Counted from the first letter of the stretch, positions 19,208 to 30,479 are shown. The stretch: 64,000 bases of DNA from Leucothrix arctica (GCF_003172895.1 NZ_QGKL01000011.1:61434-125433); one strand, 5' to 3'. Made by a program: numbers and translations. Notes: generated by a model from the letters alone, not told the origin.

Positions 19208-20080
19208 TTAGCTAGGCGGCGTCGCACTCCAGCCCAGTTTGGAGCGTAAAATATGATAATAATCATAGCTCTCAGGGTGAATCAGTTTTAGCTTGTTAGG
19301 GTGTTGGCGAATAACAATGCGATCACCCGCTTGCATCTCAACATTTGACTGACCGTCGAACGATACACGTGAGTCAACTTCTCGTGACTCGCAGAGTAAA
19401 ATCTCGATAACACTTTCAGAGCCAACAACAATAGGGCGGTTAGTCAGTGTGTGTGGGCAAACCGGCACTAGCGTCACTGCAGCTAAACCTGGGTGCAAAA
19501 TAGGCCCACCCGCTGATAATGAATAAGCGGTGGAGCCTGTCGGTGTTGAGATGATCAGGCCATCTGCACGCTGAGTATTAACAAAGTGGCCGTCGATATG
19601 AGTATTAAACTCAATCATACGCACATCATTTCTCACATGAATAGCGACATCGTTTAGTGCGTTACCTTCACCAAGAAGCTCATCATCTCGGTACACTTGG
19701 CCTTGCAGTAACGTGCGCGACTCCACAGTGAAGTTACCGTCAAGCATTGTCTCTAGCTGGTTGCTCAGGTTGACAGAAGAAATATCCACAAGGAAGCCCA
19801 AACGGCCTAGGTTAATACCTATAATCGGCACATCTTTAGGGGTCAGTAATCGACCAACTTTGAGTAACGTGCCATCACCACCAACCACGACAGCAAGGTC
19901 GATATTATCAGCGATAAATTCATCGTCATGGCCTTCAATATCTAAAAAGTCAGCGACAGTATGCGTTGCATAAACAGTGAAGTCGTGTTTTGACAGAAAG
20001 GATTGTAACTCGTTAAGAGTGTCGACGATTCGATGGTCTTGTTGTTTTGAAAATAATCCGATCCGGCTAAATGAGCGCAT
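19208..20080 (-). CDS. nadK: NAD kinase
   Basis: NadK phosphorylates NAD to NADP with ATP. The ATG at 20080 gives 290 residues starting MRSFSRIGLFSK, matching the family; the longer frame upstream has no homologous character. Key motifs are VVGGDGTLL (catalytic GGDGT), NLGRLGFLVDI, NALNDVAIH, and the Gly-rich TPTGSTAYSLSAGGPI. It is divergent from hrcA and upstream of recN, the usual nadK-recN / grpE-side arrangement in gammaproteobacteria. Confidence 0.96.
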   Translation of the reverse strand: MRSFSRIGLFSKQQDHRIVDTLNELQSFLSKHDFTVYATHTVADFLDIEGHDDEFIADNIDLAVVVGGDGTLLKVGRLLTPKDVPIIGINLGRLGFLVDISSVNLSNQLETMLDGNFTVESRTLLQGQVYRDDELLGEGNALNDVAIHVRNDVRMIEFNTHIDGHFVNTQRADGLIISTPTGSTAYSLSAGGPILHPGLAAVTLVPVCPHTLTNRPIVVGSESVIEILLCESREVDSRVSFDGQSNVEMQAGDRIVIRQHPNKLKLIHPESYDYYHILRSKLGWSATPPS

Positions 20081-20151
20081 ACAAAGTCCACTATGAGTAG
20101 TTGAGCTAGAGTGGCAAACCTTGGAGTCAAATGCAAGTCTGCGAATTCTAT

Positions 20152-20179
20152 TTGCAAGCATTCACAATCATCCCCATAT
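20152..20179 (+). promoter_or_regulatory. Putative sigma-32 promoter of hrcA
   Basis: TTGCAA (20152-20157) and CCCCATAT (20172-20179) are 14 bases apart, close to the heat-shock consensus CTTGAA-N13-15-CCCCATnT. The -10 element is strong, the -35 is partial. The hrcA start is 40 bases downstream. Confidence 0.6.
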
Positions 20180-20219
20180 AGAAGTAATATAGAGTTATAA
20201 AACTAGACTGGGCAGCGGT

Positions 20220-21281
20220 ATGGCAACTGAAAAAAATTCGCTAAATGAACGCGCACAACAACTATTAAAAGTCCTAATCGAAGGTTATATCTTGGACGGA
20301 CAGCCCGTCGGTTCGACCACGCTCGCTAAGCGTAGTGGTCTCAAATTGAGCCCTGCAACTGTTCGTAATGTGATGGCTAACCTTGAAGATCAGGGTTATA
20401 TACATGCGCCTCATACATCAGCTGGTCGTGTGCCTACCGCGCTGGGTTATCGCTTGTTTGTTGACTCTCTGGTCAGTGTGCGGGAGCTAGATGCAAAAGA
20501 CCTAAGCTCTTTACAGTCTCGTTTTAGTGACCGATATACCAATAGCGAGTTGATTCAAACAGCCTCCGGCTTGTTATCGAATATCACCCAGCTTGCCGGG
20601 GTTGTGTCGCTGCCTAGTATTGAAACGGTGGGAATTCGTCATATCGAGTTTCTGTATTTGTCTAAGGATCAAATACTGACTGTGTTAGTGATGAATGATA
20701 ACGACGTACAAAATCGCATTATTCAAACTGACCGAGAATACACCTCCAGCGAGTTGCAGCAGTACGGTAATTATCTCAATGAACAATTAAACGGCATGGA
20801 CTTGCAGAAAGCGCGAGCGCACATGTTGGACGCTATGCGTGAAGATAGAGAAGCGCTCAACCGTATGATGCTGTCGGCGATTGAGTTAGGTGAGAAAACA
20901 TTCGATTCGATACCCGATAAAATGCCAGCGCAAGAAAGCTGTTTAGTGGTTGGGAAAACGAATTTGCTGGAATACGACGACTTTGCTGATATGAGCACAC
21001 TACGTCAAATATTTAACGCATTTAATGAAAAGCGCGACATGCTGAGTTTGTTGGATAACTGTATTCAGGCACAGGGCGTGCAAATATTTATTGGTCGTGA
21101 GTCAGGGCAGGCCGTTTTTGATGATTGTAGTTTGGTGACTGCGCCCTACAGTATTGACGATAAACATATTGGTGTCTTAGGTGTGATAGGTCCTAAACGT
21201 ATGCAGTATGAGCGTGTTATTCCAGTTGTGGATATAACGTCACGACTGCTTAGTGCGGCTTTACGATCAAATATTAGTTAA
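20220..21281 (+). CDS. hrcA: Heat-inducible transcription repressor HrcA
   Basis: HrcA represses chaperone operons by binding CIRCE elements and is kept active by GroEL. The 353-residue protein has an N-terminal winged helix (residues 1-80, GSTTLAKRSGLKLSPATVRN, then GYIHAPHTSAGRVPTALGYR) and the C-terminal sensor domain ending in GPKRMQYERVIPVVD. Its presence next to grpE-dnaK-dnaJ is expected, but no CIRCE was found in this block, so its targets here are probably elsewhere, for example groESL. Confidence 0.95.
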   Translation: MATEKNSLNERAQQLLKVLIEGYILDGQPVGSTTLAKRSGLKLSPATVRNVMANLEDQGYIHAPHTSAGRVPTALGYRLFVDSLVSVRELDAKDLSSLQSRFSDRYTNSELIQTASGLLSNITQLAGVVSLPSIETVGIRHIEFLYLSKDQILTVLVMNDNDVQNRIIQTDREYTSSELQQYGNYLNEQLNGMDLQKARAHMLDAMREDREALNRMMLSAIELGEKTFDSIPDKMPAQESCLVVGKTNLLEYDDFADMSTLRQIFNAFNEKRDMLSLLDNCIQAQGVQIFIGRESGQAVFDDCSLVTAPYSIDDKHIGVLGVIGPKRMQYERVIPVVDITSRLLSAALRSNIS

Positions 21282-21352
21282 TGACTATGAGTGATTAAAC
21301 ACGTCGAGATTTAACATTTAGAGTGCGTTAAGATATGCACCAAATTTCCCAG

Positions 21353-21377
21353 CCCTGCCTCGTGCAGGGTTTTTTTG
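21353..21377 (+). terminator. Rho-independent terminator after hrcA
   Basis: CCCTGC-CTCGT-GCAGGG followed by seven T, then a further T-rich stretch. A clear terminator that isolates hrcA from grpE. Confidence 0.92.
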
Positions 21378-21395
21378 TTTTTTTTGGCCTATTTG

Positions 21396-21421
21396 CTTGA
21401 AAACGCAATCATTACCCAAAT
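21396..21421 (+). promoter_or_regulatory. Sigma-32 promoter of grpE
   Basis: CTTGAA (21396-21401) and CCCAAAT (21415-21421) are 13 bases apart, close to the sigma-32 consensus. An overlapping sigma-70 type pair TTGAAA/TTATAC is also possible. The promoter lies just after the hrcA terminator, 35 bases before grpE. Confidence 0.72.
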
Positions 21422-21456
21422 TATACAGTCAAAGATTATCTTAGAGAGCGAAAGCA

Positions 21457-22029
21457 ATGAGTAATTCGGAACAAACACCTGAGAGCCAGCAAGCACCTGA
21501 AGCTGACGTAGAAAACGTATCAGTTGAAGCAGTCGACGAGCAAGTTGATGCTGAGTTAAGCAGTGAAGATCTAATCGTACAGTTACGCGAGCAGCTAGAA
21601 ACGACGCAACAAAAAGCTGATGAGAACTGGGACAGCTTCGTTCGCCTACAAGCGGAAATAGAGAACAACCGTAAGCGTAGCGATAAGCAACTTGAAGACG
21701 CGCATAAGTACGGTTCTAAAAAATTCGTTGAGGCGTTATTGCCTGTTGTCGACAGCCTAGAAATGGGAATGACGGCAGAAGGTGATATTACTCAAATCCG
21801 TGAGGGCATGAACCTAACACTTAAGCAGTTAGAGTCGGTCATGGAAAAGTTCAACATTGAAGCAATCGACCCAATGGGCGAAAAATTCAATCCTGAACTG
21901 CATCAAGCAATGGCAATGCAGCCGAATCCTGAGATGGAAAATAACACCGTAATGGCTGTTATGCAGAAAGGCTTCACTATTAGCGGTCGTTTGATTCGTC
22001 CAGCAATGGTTATGGTTGTTAAAAACTAA
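21457..22029 (+). CDS. grpE: Nucleotide exchange factor GrpE
   Basis: GrpE releases ADP from DnaK. The 190-residue protein has an acidic disordered N-terminus (1-45), a long helix (about 45-130, DSFVRLQAEIENNRKRSDKQ) and the C-terminal beta domain with FNPELHQAMAMQPNPEMENN and KGFTISGRLIRPAMVMV. It is the first gene of the grpE-dnaK-dnaJ group, behind its own heat-shock promoter. Confidence 0.97.
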   Translation: MSNSEQTPESQQAPEADVENVSVEAVDEQVDAELSSEDLIVQLREQLETTQQKADENWDSFVRLQAEIENNRKRSDKQLEDAHKYGSKKFVEALLPVVDSLEMGMTAEGDITQIREGMNLTLKQLESVMEKFNIEAIDPMGEKFNPELHQAMAMQPNPEMENNTVMAVMQKGFTISGRLIRPAMVMVVKN

Positions 22030-22136
22030 GTATCTGTTAAAAAATATTTAACGATTAGATACTAACAACACTTGATTTTTGAGAAATGAACCGCATTTAT
22101 TTCTCATGTTAAAAAGTTTTCTTTGGAGAAAAAGAA

Positions 22137-24050
22137 ATGGGTAAGATTATTGGAATTGACTTGGGTACAACCAACTCATGTGTTGCCGTTATTGAAGGCA
22201 AAGAAGCAAAAGTAATTGAGAATTCAGAAGGCCACCGTACAACACCTTCAATCGTCGCTTTCACTGACGAAGAAGTACTTGTAGGTCACTCAGCAAAGCG
22301 TCAAGCAGTGACTAACCCTGCTAACACTCTATACGCAATCAAGCGTCTAATCGGACGCACGTTTGACGAAGAAGCAGTACAAAAAGATATTAAACTAGTG
22401 CCTTACAACATTGTTAAAGCTGACAATGGTGATGCATGGGTTGAAGTAAACGGCAAGAAGATGTCGGCGCCTGAAGTATCAGCACGTATTTTGATGAAGC
22501 TGAAGAAAGATGCTGAAGCATATCTTGGTGAAGAAGTAACAGAAGCAGTAATTACTGTTCCTGCATACTTCAATGATTCACAGCGTCAAGCGACTAAAGA
22601 TGCAGGTAAAATTGCAGGTCTAGACGTTAAGCGTATTATCAATGAGCCTACTGCTGCTGCACTTGCTTACGGCATGGACAAAGCGGCTAAAGGCAACAAG
22701 AACATTGCTGTATATGACTTAGGTGGTGGTACTTTTGACGTATCTATCATTGAAATCGACGAAGTAGATGGCGAGTACCAGTTCGAAGTACTAGCAACGA
22801 ATGGTGATACATTCCTTGGTGGTGAAGATTTCGACATGCGTCTGATCGACTATCTTGCAGATGAGTTCAAAAAAGATAACGGCATGGATCTTCATAATGA
22901 TCCTCTTGCGCTACAGCGTTTGAAAGAAGCAGCAGAGAAGGCGAAGATCGAGCTTTCTTCTTCAGTTCAGACTGACGTAAACATTCCGTACATCACTGCT
23001 GATGCAACGGGTCCTAAGCATCTTAACGTTAAAGTAACTCGCGCTAAGCTTGAGTCTCTAGTTGATGATTTAGTTACTCGTACTATCAAGCCTTGCCAAA
23101 CGGCACTTAAAGATGCTGGTTTGTCAGCGTCTGAGATTGACGATGTCATCTTGGTTGGTGGTCAGACTCGTATGCCTAAAGTTCAGGAAGCGGTTACAGC
23201 ATTCTTCGGTCAAGAAGCGCGTAAAGACGTTAATCCTGATGAAGCCGTTGCAATGGGTGCTGCGATTCAAGGTGGTGTTCTAGGTGGTACGGTTACAGAT
23301 GTATTACTACTTGACGTTACTCCACTGTCTCTAGGTATCGAGACTATGGGCGGCGTGATGACTAAGCTAGTTGAGAAGAACACTACAATCCCAACTAAAG
23401 CTCAGCAGGTTTTCTCTACAGCAGATGACAACCAAAACGCAGTAACGGTTCACGTGCTACAGGGTGAGCGCGAGATGGCTTCTGGTAATAAGTCACTAGG
23501 TCGTTTTGATCTAACTGACATTCCACCAGCACCACGCGGTCAGCCACAGATCGAAGTTAGCTTAGACATTGATGCTAACGGTATTTTGAATGTATCAGCT
23601 AAAGATAAGGCGACTGGAAAAGAGCAATCTATCCAGATCAAATCATCTTCTGGTCTTTCAGATGAAGAGATCGAAGCAATGGTTAAGGACGCTGAAGCTC
23701 ACGCTGAAGACGACAAGAAGCTACGTGAATTAATCGATGCTCGTAACTCAGCAGACGGCATGGTTCACGCAACTGAAAAGTCACTTAAAGATTTTGGCGA
23801 CAAAGTTGACGGTGCTGAACTTGCTAAGATCCAAGCATTGGTTGACGAAGTTAAAGAAGCAATCAAAGGCGAAGACAAAGACCTAATCGAGTCTAAGTCT
23901 CAAGCGTTGATGGAAGCTTCTGGTGCATTAGCTCAAGCGCAAGCTGGCGGCGAAGCAGGTCCAGAAGGTGCTGAAGAAGCTAAAAAGAAAGCGGAAGACG
24001 ATGACATCGTTGATGCTGAGTTTGAAGAAGTAAATGACAGCAAGAAGTAA
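22137..24050 (+). CDS. dnaK: Hsp70 chaperone DnaK
   Basis: DnaK is the ATP-driven Hsp70 chaperone. The 637-residue protein starts [17 protein letters not shown] (phosphate-1), has [23 protein letters not shown] (phosphate-2) and [11 protein letters not shown], the [18 protein letters not shown] linker, the substrate-binding domain and an acidic C-terminal lid ending near [12 protein letters not shown], the conserved tail. GGAGA ribosome site 10 bases upstream. It follows grpE by 107 bases. Confidence 0.99.
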   Translation: MGKIIGIDLGTTNSCVAVIEGKEAKVIENSEGHRTTPSIVAFTDEEVLVGHSAKRQAVTNPANTLYAIKRLIGRTFDEEAVQKDIKLVPYNIVKADNGDAWVEVNGKKMSAPEVSARILMKLKKDAEAYLGEEVTEAVITVPAYFNDSQRQATKDAGKIAGLDVKRIINEPTAAALAYGMDKAAKGNKNIAVYDLGGGTFDVSIIEIDEVDGEYQFEVLATNGDTFLGGEDFDMRLIDYLADEFKKDNGMDLHNDPLALQRLKEAAEKAKIELSSSVQTDVNIPYITADATGPKHLNVKVTRAKLESLVDDLVTRTIKPCQTALKDAGLSASEIDDVILVGGQTRMPKVQEAVTAFFGQEARKDVNPDEAVAMGAAIQGGVLGGTVTDVLLLDVTPLSLGIETMGGVMTKLVEKNTTIPTKAQQVFSTADDNQNAVTVHVLQGEREMASGNKSLGRFDLTDIPPAPRGQPQIEVSLDIDANGILNVSAKDKATGKEQSIQIKSSSGLSDEEIEAMVKDAEAHAEDDKKLRELIDARNSADGMVHATEKSLKDFGDKVDGAELAKIQALVDEVKEAIKGEDKDLIESKSQALMEASGALAQAQAGGEAGPEGAEEAKKKAEDDDIVDAEFEEVNDSKK

Positions 24051-24075
24051 TCTACTTTAGCTGTGATGTAAGAGT

Positions 24076-24103
24076 AGGCGCGTAAGGTTTTCCTTGCGCG
24101 CCT
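24076..24103 (+). terminator. Strong hairpin between dnaK and dnaJ
   Basis: A 12-bp stem (24076-24087 with 24092-24103, one G-U pair, tttt loop) with a GGCGCG base, followed only by TTCTTT. It probably acts as a leaky terminator that lowers dnaJ relative to dnaK, or as an mRNA processing/stability element. Confidence 0.65.
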
Positions 24104-24152
24104 TCTTTGGTATAGAGAAATAATATTTACGTTAAAGAATTCGAGTTAAATT

Positions 24153-26113
<1,961 letters not shown>

Positions 26114-26127
26114 ACCCGAGAGGCAGT

Positions 26128-27177
26128 ATGACAGCCAATACAAGATGGTTCTGGTTAGCGATATTCAGCGTAACAGGTCTTTTGTTATACCTATTAGCGC
26201 CTATTTTATTGCCCTTTATAGTCGGTGCTTTATTAGCGTACCTAGGTGACCCTTTAGTTGATCGTCTAGAGACCTATAACATCTCAAGAAGCAATTCAGT
26301 TGTGATTGTCTTTGTGGTGGTCTTAGGCATATTACTGCCCTTTTTCATTATTCTAATTCCATTATTAGAAGATCAGATTCAAGTATTTATCACTAAAGTA
26401 CCTAACTATATTAAATGGGTAGGGGACTCCTTACGTCCAATGTTGGAGTCTGTTGGAATCGCTATTCCACAGGTAGACATTGAAAAGTTCGGACAAGCAC
26501 TGACTAAAGAGTGGTCAGTAACTGGTGGTTTACTAAAGAATATAATCGGTGCGCTATCTAAGTCAGGTATCGCAGTGATGGGTTGGGTAGTGAATGCATT
26601 ACTTATCCCTGTGATTACGTTCTACTTGCTACGTGACTGGGATCGTCTAGTGGCTTACATCCGAGAGCTGTTACCACGCAATGTAGAGTCTAAATTTTCT
26701 GAGTTAGCTAAAGAGTCAGATGAAATGCTAGGTGCGTTTTTACGCGGCCAAGTGATGGTTATGTTTGCACTATCCTTAATTTATAGTGTGGGTTTAAGCG
26801 TCGTTGGAGTGGACTTCGCACTGTTGATTGGCATTATTGCTGGCATCATTAGTTTTATTCCTTATATGGGACTCATTGTCGGCATCTCTATCGCTGCTAT
26901 TTCAGCCATTGTTGAAACGCAAAGCTTCATTATGGTCGGTGGTGTGGTTGCCGTTTTCGTTATTGCACAGGTGTTCGAAGGCTTCTTCTTAACGCCTATG
27001 CTAGTAGGTGACCGAATCGGTTTACACCCTGTCACTGTTATTTTTGCAGTGCTTGCAGGTGGCCAACTGTTTGGATTCTTTGGTATCTTACTCGCACTTC
27101 CTATCTCCGCTGTGTTAGCTGTCTTACTCAGACACGCGCACGACTCTTATCTCGAAAGCCAGATATATAGGCTCTAA
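26128..27177 (+). CDS. AI-2E family (PerM-like) membrane transporter
   Basis: A 349-residue polytopic inner-membrane protein of the AI-2E/PerM family, whose members include putative autoinducer-2 exporters and Na+/H+ antiporters; the substrate cannot be read here. Hydrophobic helices occur at about 8-45, 58-85, 150-170, 205-265, 270-300 and 305-335. Family features include PILLPFIVGALLAYLGDPLVDRLE in pieces at the N-terminus, FIPYMGLIVGI and the C-terminal GGQLFGFFGILLALPISAVL. It lies 14 bases after dapB and overlaps hda by one base. Confidence 0.88.
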   Translation: MTANTRWFWLAIFSVTGLLLYLLAPILLPFIVGALLAYLGDPLVDRLETYNISRSNSVVIVFVVVLGILLPFFIILIPLLEDQIQVFITKVPNYIKWVGDSLRPMLESVGIAIPQVDIEKFGQALTKEWSVTGGLLKNIIGALSKSGIAVMGWVVNALLIPVITFYLLRDWDRLVAYIRELLPRNVESKFSELAKESDEMLGAFLRGQVMVMFALSLIYSVGLSVVGVDFALLIGIIAGIISFIPYMGLIVGISIAAISAIVETQSFIMVGGVVAVFVIAQVFEGFFLTPMLVGDRIGLHPVTVIFAVLAGGQLFGFFGILLALPISAVLAVLLRHAHDSYLESQIYRL

Positions 27178-27881
27178 TGACTCAGCAACAGATGATTTTA
27201 AATGTCACCTCACGTGACAGTTTACGTTTTGACTCTTTCTATGCTGCTAACGAAGAGAATAAGGACGTACTCGAACTAGTAACGGCGTTTGCCGAAAGCT
27301 ATGACCGGAAGCAGTTTTTTCTTTGGGGCGAAACACACTCAGGAAAATCTCACATGCTGCAAGCATGTTGTTACCATGCGACCGAGCGTGGCCAGCGTGT
27401 GTCCTACTTGCCAATGAAAACCTTAGCAACGTATGGCAGCACTGCGGCACGTGGTCTAGATAGTATGGACTTGATCGTTATTGATGACGTTGATCGTGTA
27501 CTCGGTAACGCAGACTGGGAAGAGGCATTATTTGACCTTATCAACCACTGCCGAACGGGCAAACAGCGCCTAGTGTTTAGTTCGACACAAAACCCGCGGT
27601 ACTTAGAATGTGAGTTGCCTGATCTCGCGTCGCGTTTAATATGGGGTGAGACTTACACACTTCATGCGTTAACCGATGACGAAAAGCAGGATGCTTTACT
27701 GCATCGCGCTAAGATTCGTCATCTCGCTATTAGCGAGCGTGTGATGGATTATTTAAGTCGCCATTACCCAAGAGATATGGGGTCTTTGCTGACTATCTTG
27801 GATGTGCTTGATCAAGAAAGTATTCGTCGCCAATCAAAAATTACAATACCCTTTGTAAAACAAGTCCTTGATTCTTCGTAA
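27177..27881 (+). CDS. hda: DnaA regulatory inactivator Hda
   Basis: Hda, with the DNA-loaded beta clamp, stimulates ATP hydrolysis by DnaA and so prevents re-initiation. The 234-residue protein is an AAA+ module homologous to DnaA domain III: Walker A WGETHSGKSHML, Walker B LIVIDDVDRV, sensor 1 FSSTQNPR and the arginine-finger region LASRLIWGETY. The N-terminal QQQMILNV may be a degenerate clamp-binding motif. It is coupled to the upstream permease gene by a TAATGA overlap, an arrangement seen in other gammaproteobacteria. Confidence 0.92.
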   Translation: MTQQQMILNVTSRDSLRFDSFYAANEENKDVLELVTAFAESYDRKQFFLWGETHSGKSHMLQACCYHATERGQRVSYLPMKTLATYGSTAARGLDSMDLIVIDDVDRVLGNADWEEALFDLINHCRTGKQRLVFSSTQNPRYLECELPDLASRLIWGETYTLHALTDDEKQDALLHRAKIRHLAISERVMDYLSRHYPRDMGSLLTILDVLDQESIRRQSKITIPFVKQVLDSS

Positions 27882-27940
27882 TTAAACCCAATTTAATAAC
27901 TAAGAATTAATTTACTGATTACCAAGCAAGAGGTTTACTA

Positions 27941-28639
27941 ATGGACGCTAAATCGTTATTGGAAGGTTTGTTAAAGACAGGGCGCGAAATGGCTGCAAAA
28001 GGCCAAGCCGTGGTAGAAGAAAAATTAGATATTCAAGAGCCAGGAGAGAAGCGTGACGCGACTATTTCTGGTTTAAAAACCGGTGCAATGGCTGCTGGTA
28101 TTATGGCTTTGTTGCTAGGGACTAAGACTGGTCGTAATGTGACTGGCTCAGCACTCAAGCTAGGTAGCTTAGCGGCTGTTGGTGGTATTGCGTGGCAAGC
28201 TTACAATAACTGGTCGACTAATAATGAAAACGCGGCTAAGAATGGCGAGCCAGTCGCGATAGATAACCTACCAGAAGCAGCCGCTAATGAACGCAGTATG
28301 TTATTGCTTAAGGCGATGATTGCTGCGGCAAAAGCAGATGGTCAGGTTGACGCACAAGAAATGGCAGACATTCAAAAGCAAGTGTCAGAGCTTGGTTTGA
28401 CGGGTGATATTGCAGGTTTTATTCAGTCAGAAATTGCATCACCTAGTAGCTTGGAAGCGCTTGCTGCTCAATGTGATACTGCTGAAGTTGCGGCTGAGGT
28501 TTACTTGATCTCATCAGTCATGATCAATAAGACAAATGAAATGGAAAGCGCTTACTTAGATGCATTAGCAGCAGCACTTGAGCTACCAGATTCATTATTA
28601 GTAGAGCTAGAAAAAGCGAAAGCAGACGCAAGCGCATAA
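27941..28639 (+). CDS. DUF533 (YebE-like) TerB-fold protein
   Basis: A 232-residue protein of the DUF533 family, related to E. coli YebE, of unknown function. The first third is amphipathic and Gly/Ala-rich with a hydrophobic stretch (about 45-85, GLKTGAMAAGIMALLLGTKTG). The C-terminal part (about 110-225, LLLKAMIAAAKADGQVDAQE) is the TerB-like helical metal-binding fold, with acidic DGQVD. Fold similarity to TerB links it loosely with the ter cluster at 45.5-52.3 kb, though it is not linked in position. It ends at a bidirectional terminator. Confidence 0.8.
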   Translation: MDAKSLLEGLLKTGREMAAKGQAVVEEKLDIQEPGEKRDATISGLKTGAMAAGIMALLLGTKTGRNVTGSALKLGSLAAVGGIAWQAYNNWSTNNENAAKNGEPVAIDNLPEAAANERSMLLLKAMIAAAKADGQVDAQEMADIQKQVSELGLTGDIAGFIQSEIASPSSLEALAAQCDTAEVAAEVYLISSVMINKTNEMESAYLDALAAALELPDSLLVELEKAKADASA

Positions 28640-28652
28640 GTCGTTCTGCTTT

Positions 28653-28695
28653 AAAAAAGCCCGTCATTGTGAGTGTCACAGTGGTGGGCTTTTTT
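28653..28695. terminator. Bidirectional terminator between the DUF533 gene and ppk2
   Basis: AAAAAA-GCCC...GGGC-TTTTTT with an inner CATTGTG/CACAGTG stem. The A-run and the T-run make it functional on both strands, for the two converging genes. Confidence 0.92.
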
Positions 28696-28697
28696 GT

Positions 28698-29561
28698 TTA
28701 CTCAGCGTTTAATGATTGCTCAGCTTCGACCAGACGATCTAAGTTTTTCTGAGAAACGGTTGGGTACTCCGGCTGCATATCTTCAAGTGTTTTGCGAACG
28801 ATCTTCGCAACTTGTAAGCGCATGTAGGGTTTGTTGTCTGCAGGTATCGCAAACCATGGCGCAGTGTCGGTTGATGTCTCATTCAGCAGGTCATTATAAG
28901 CTTGCTGGTATTCATCCCACAGGGCGCGTTCGCCTAAGTCAGAATGAGAGAACTTCCAGTTTTTGTCTTTCTCTTCAATGCGCGATAAGAAACGTTGCTT
29001 TTGTTCTTCTTTAGACACATTTAGAAAGAACTTGAGAACGGTTGTGCCGTTCTTTACGAGGTGTTTCTCTGCGTTGTTAATAGATTCATAGCGATCGTCC
29101 CAAAAGTCGTCAGCGCCGCCCTCTGGGATCTCTATGTGTTGTCCAGCTAGGTACTCAAGATGTACTTTTATCACCAGCACTTCCTCGTAATAACTACGGT
29201 TAAACACACCGATGCGTCCACGCTCAGGCATTTTGCAATGAGTGCGCCATAGGAAGTCGTGATCTAGCTCTTCTTTGGATGGCTGCTTAAATGAAAACAC
29301 TTGGAAGCCAGCCGGGTTAACGCCTGTAAGAACCGAACGAATAGTGCTGTCTTTACCTGCGGCATCCATCGCTTGAAAGACTAATAGTATGGAGTGTTTG
29401 TCTTCTGCGTAGAGCTGGTGTTGTAACTCTGCGATGAGTGCGATTTCTTTTTTGAGTTGTTTTTTTAGTGACTTTTTATCATCAACGCTACCCTCTGGAG
29501 CCGTCGAAAGTGCGCTGTAGTCAAAGTTTCCATGAGGTGGGACTAGGTATTTTTTGGACAT
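28698..29561 (-). CDS. ppk2: Polyphosphate kinase 2 family protein
   Basis: PPK2 enzymes phosphorylate nucleoside mono- or diphosphates with polyphosphate. The 287-residue protein has Walker A FQAMDAAGKDST, the lid segment THCKMPERGRIGVFNRSYYEEVLV with Walker B, and KFFLNVSKEEQKQRFLSR. Its single domain and length suit class I or III; I favour class III (both AMP and ADP accepted), but this is not proven by motif. It is a single gene, convergent with the DUF533 gene. The window also carries the phosphate uptake and phoBR genes, so polyphosphate use fits, but no Pho box was seen in front of it. Confidence 0.9.
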   Translation of the reverse strand: MSKKYLVPPHGNFDYSALSTAPEGSVDDKKSLKKQLKKEIALIAELQHQLYAEDKHSILLVFQAMDAAGKDSTIRSVLTGVNPAGFQVFSFKQPSKEELDHDFLWRTHCKMPERGRIGVFNRSYYEEVLVIKVHLEYLAGQHIEIPEGGADDFWDDRYESINNAEKHLVKNGTTVLKFFLNVSKEEQKQRFLSRIEEKDKNWKFSHSDLGERALWDEYQQAYNDLLNETSTDTAPWFAIPADNKPYMRLQVAKIVRKTLEDMQPEYPTVSQKNLDRLVEAEQSLNAE

Positions 29562-29650
29562 TGTTAGTTCCTGTGCTTAGACGTTTTGTATATTAGCATA
29601 GCTTGAGAACGCGGTATTTATCTACGGCGAGCGGTGGTGTCGACTATATG

Positions 29651-29687
29651 CCAGTAAAATCCAAGGGCTACGCTCGGATTTTACTGG
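29651..29687. repeat. Perfect 12-bp inverted repeat after the lysozyme gene
   Basis: CCAGTAAAATCC (29651-29662) and its exact complement (29676-29687) surround a 13-base loop. It lies 10 bases after the lysozyme stop codon on the minus strand, so it is likely its terminator, though the T-tract is missing. Confidence 0.6.
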
Positions 29688-29696
29688 TGTAATGTA

Positions 29697-30479
29697 TTAA
29701 TGAAGGTCTTGGTCGGTATACCAGCGACGAAGAACCGCAATGCCACCTAAGCCGATAACGACAATGCCACTCTCAATTTCAGTCTGCCACTCAGCAGGAA
29801 TATCGATGCCGTACTTGGTTCCCAGATAAGCAACGCCAGTGGTTACTGCGAGTGTAATGATCTTGCTTTGGTGAGCGGGTTTGCTCGTTTGAGTCTTGGT
29901 TTTACGCGTTTTTTTGGTGGATTTTGTTCGAGTAGAAGGAGTCTTCTTTTTAGTGCGGGACTTGCTCGATACACTGCTTGGTTTACAATTGTCTTCCCAC
30001 ATAGCGCACTCGACTTCTCTGCGATTTGCCAAGCCTCGACTGACTTGCTTCTTACCGCCAACGGTTACGATATTCCATTTTCTGATTTCAGCGGGAACTG
30101 CGTCAAAGTCACGAGCGTTAATACGTTTGAGTAGGGTGCTTTTGCGAAATGCACCGATGCCAACGTTAAATGCAAAGTGTACTAGCGCATCGAACTGTTC
30201 TTGCTCTAATGACACATCCACTAAGTCATAGACGGCTTTTTCGCGTGGAATGAGATCGTCAGCTAGTAGCCGTTCAACACTTCGGTCGCTGATTTTACCT
30301 TTGCGCAGATCAATAATCGAACCGTCTGATAATTCGATCTTGCTGCTGGATAGCTCTGACTTTTTTAGTAGGTGGCCAACACCAATGGTGGGTAAGCCTG
30401 CTTGGTCATCGTAAATGGTATTGATAGACCCTTCGGAGTCGATGAGGGTGCGGATTCCTTGCGGTGACATTTTCATCAT
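29697..30479 (-). CDS. T4-type lysozyme (GH24) with C-terminal holin-like membrane segment
   Basis: A 260-residue muramidase of the phage-lysozyme family. The catalytic triad is intact with the spacing of T4 lysozyme: Glu16 (DSEG), Asp25 (YDDQAG) and Thr31 (PTIGVGH). FDALVHFAFNVGIGAF and SRGLANRREVECAMW complete the domain (1-165). Then comes a Lys/Thr/Ser-rich linker (about 168-205) and two hydrophobic stretches (about 207-225 and 240-254) around DIPAEWQTEIESG, ending RRWYTDQDLH, a pattern like small phage holin-type proteins. No signal peptide is present. No other phage gene is nearby, so it is a phage remnant or a domesticated lysis gene. Confidence 0.83.
   Translation of the reverse strand: MMKMSPQGIRTLIDSEGSINTIYDDQAGLPTIGVGHLLKKSELSSSKIELSDGSIIDLRKGKISDRSVERLLADDLIPREKAVYDLVDVSLEQEQFDALVHFAFNVGIGAFRKSTLLKRINARDFDAVPAEIRKWNIVTVGGKKQVSRGLANRREVECAMWEDNCKPSSVSSKSRTKKKTPSTRTKSTKKTRKTKTQTSKPAHQSKIITLAVTTGVAYLGTKYGIDIPAEWQTEIESGIVVIGLGGIAVLRRWYTDQDLH

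Noticed and set aside
21317..21335. GAGTGCGTTAA as half of a CIRCE element after hrcA
   Set aside because: Only a partial right half; no TTAGCACTC partner 9 bases upstream.
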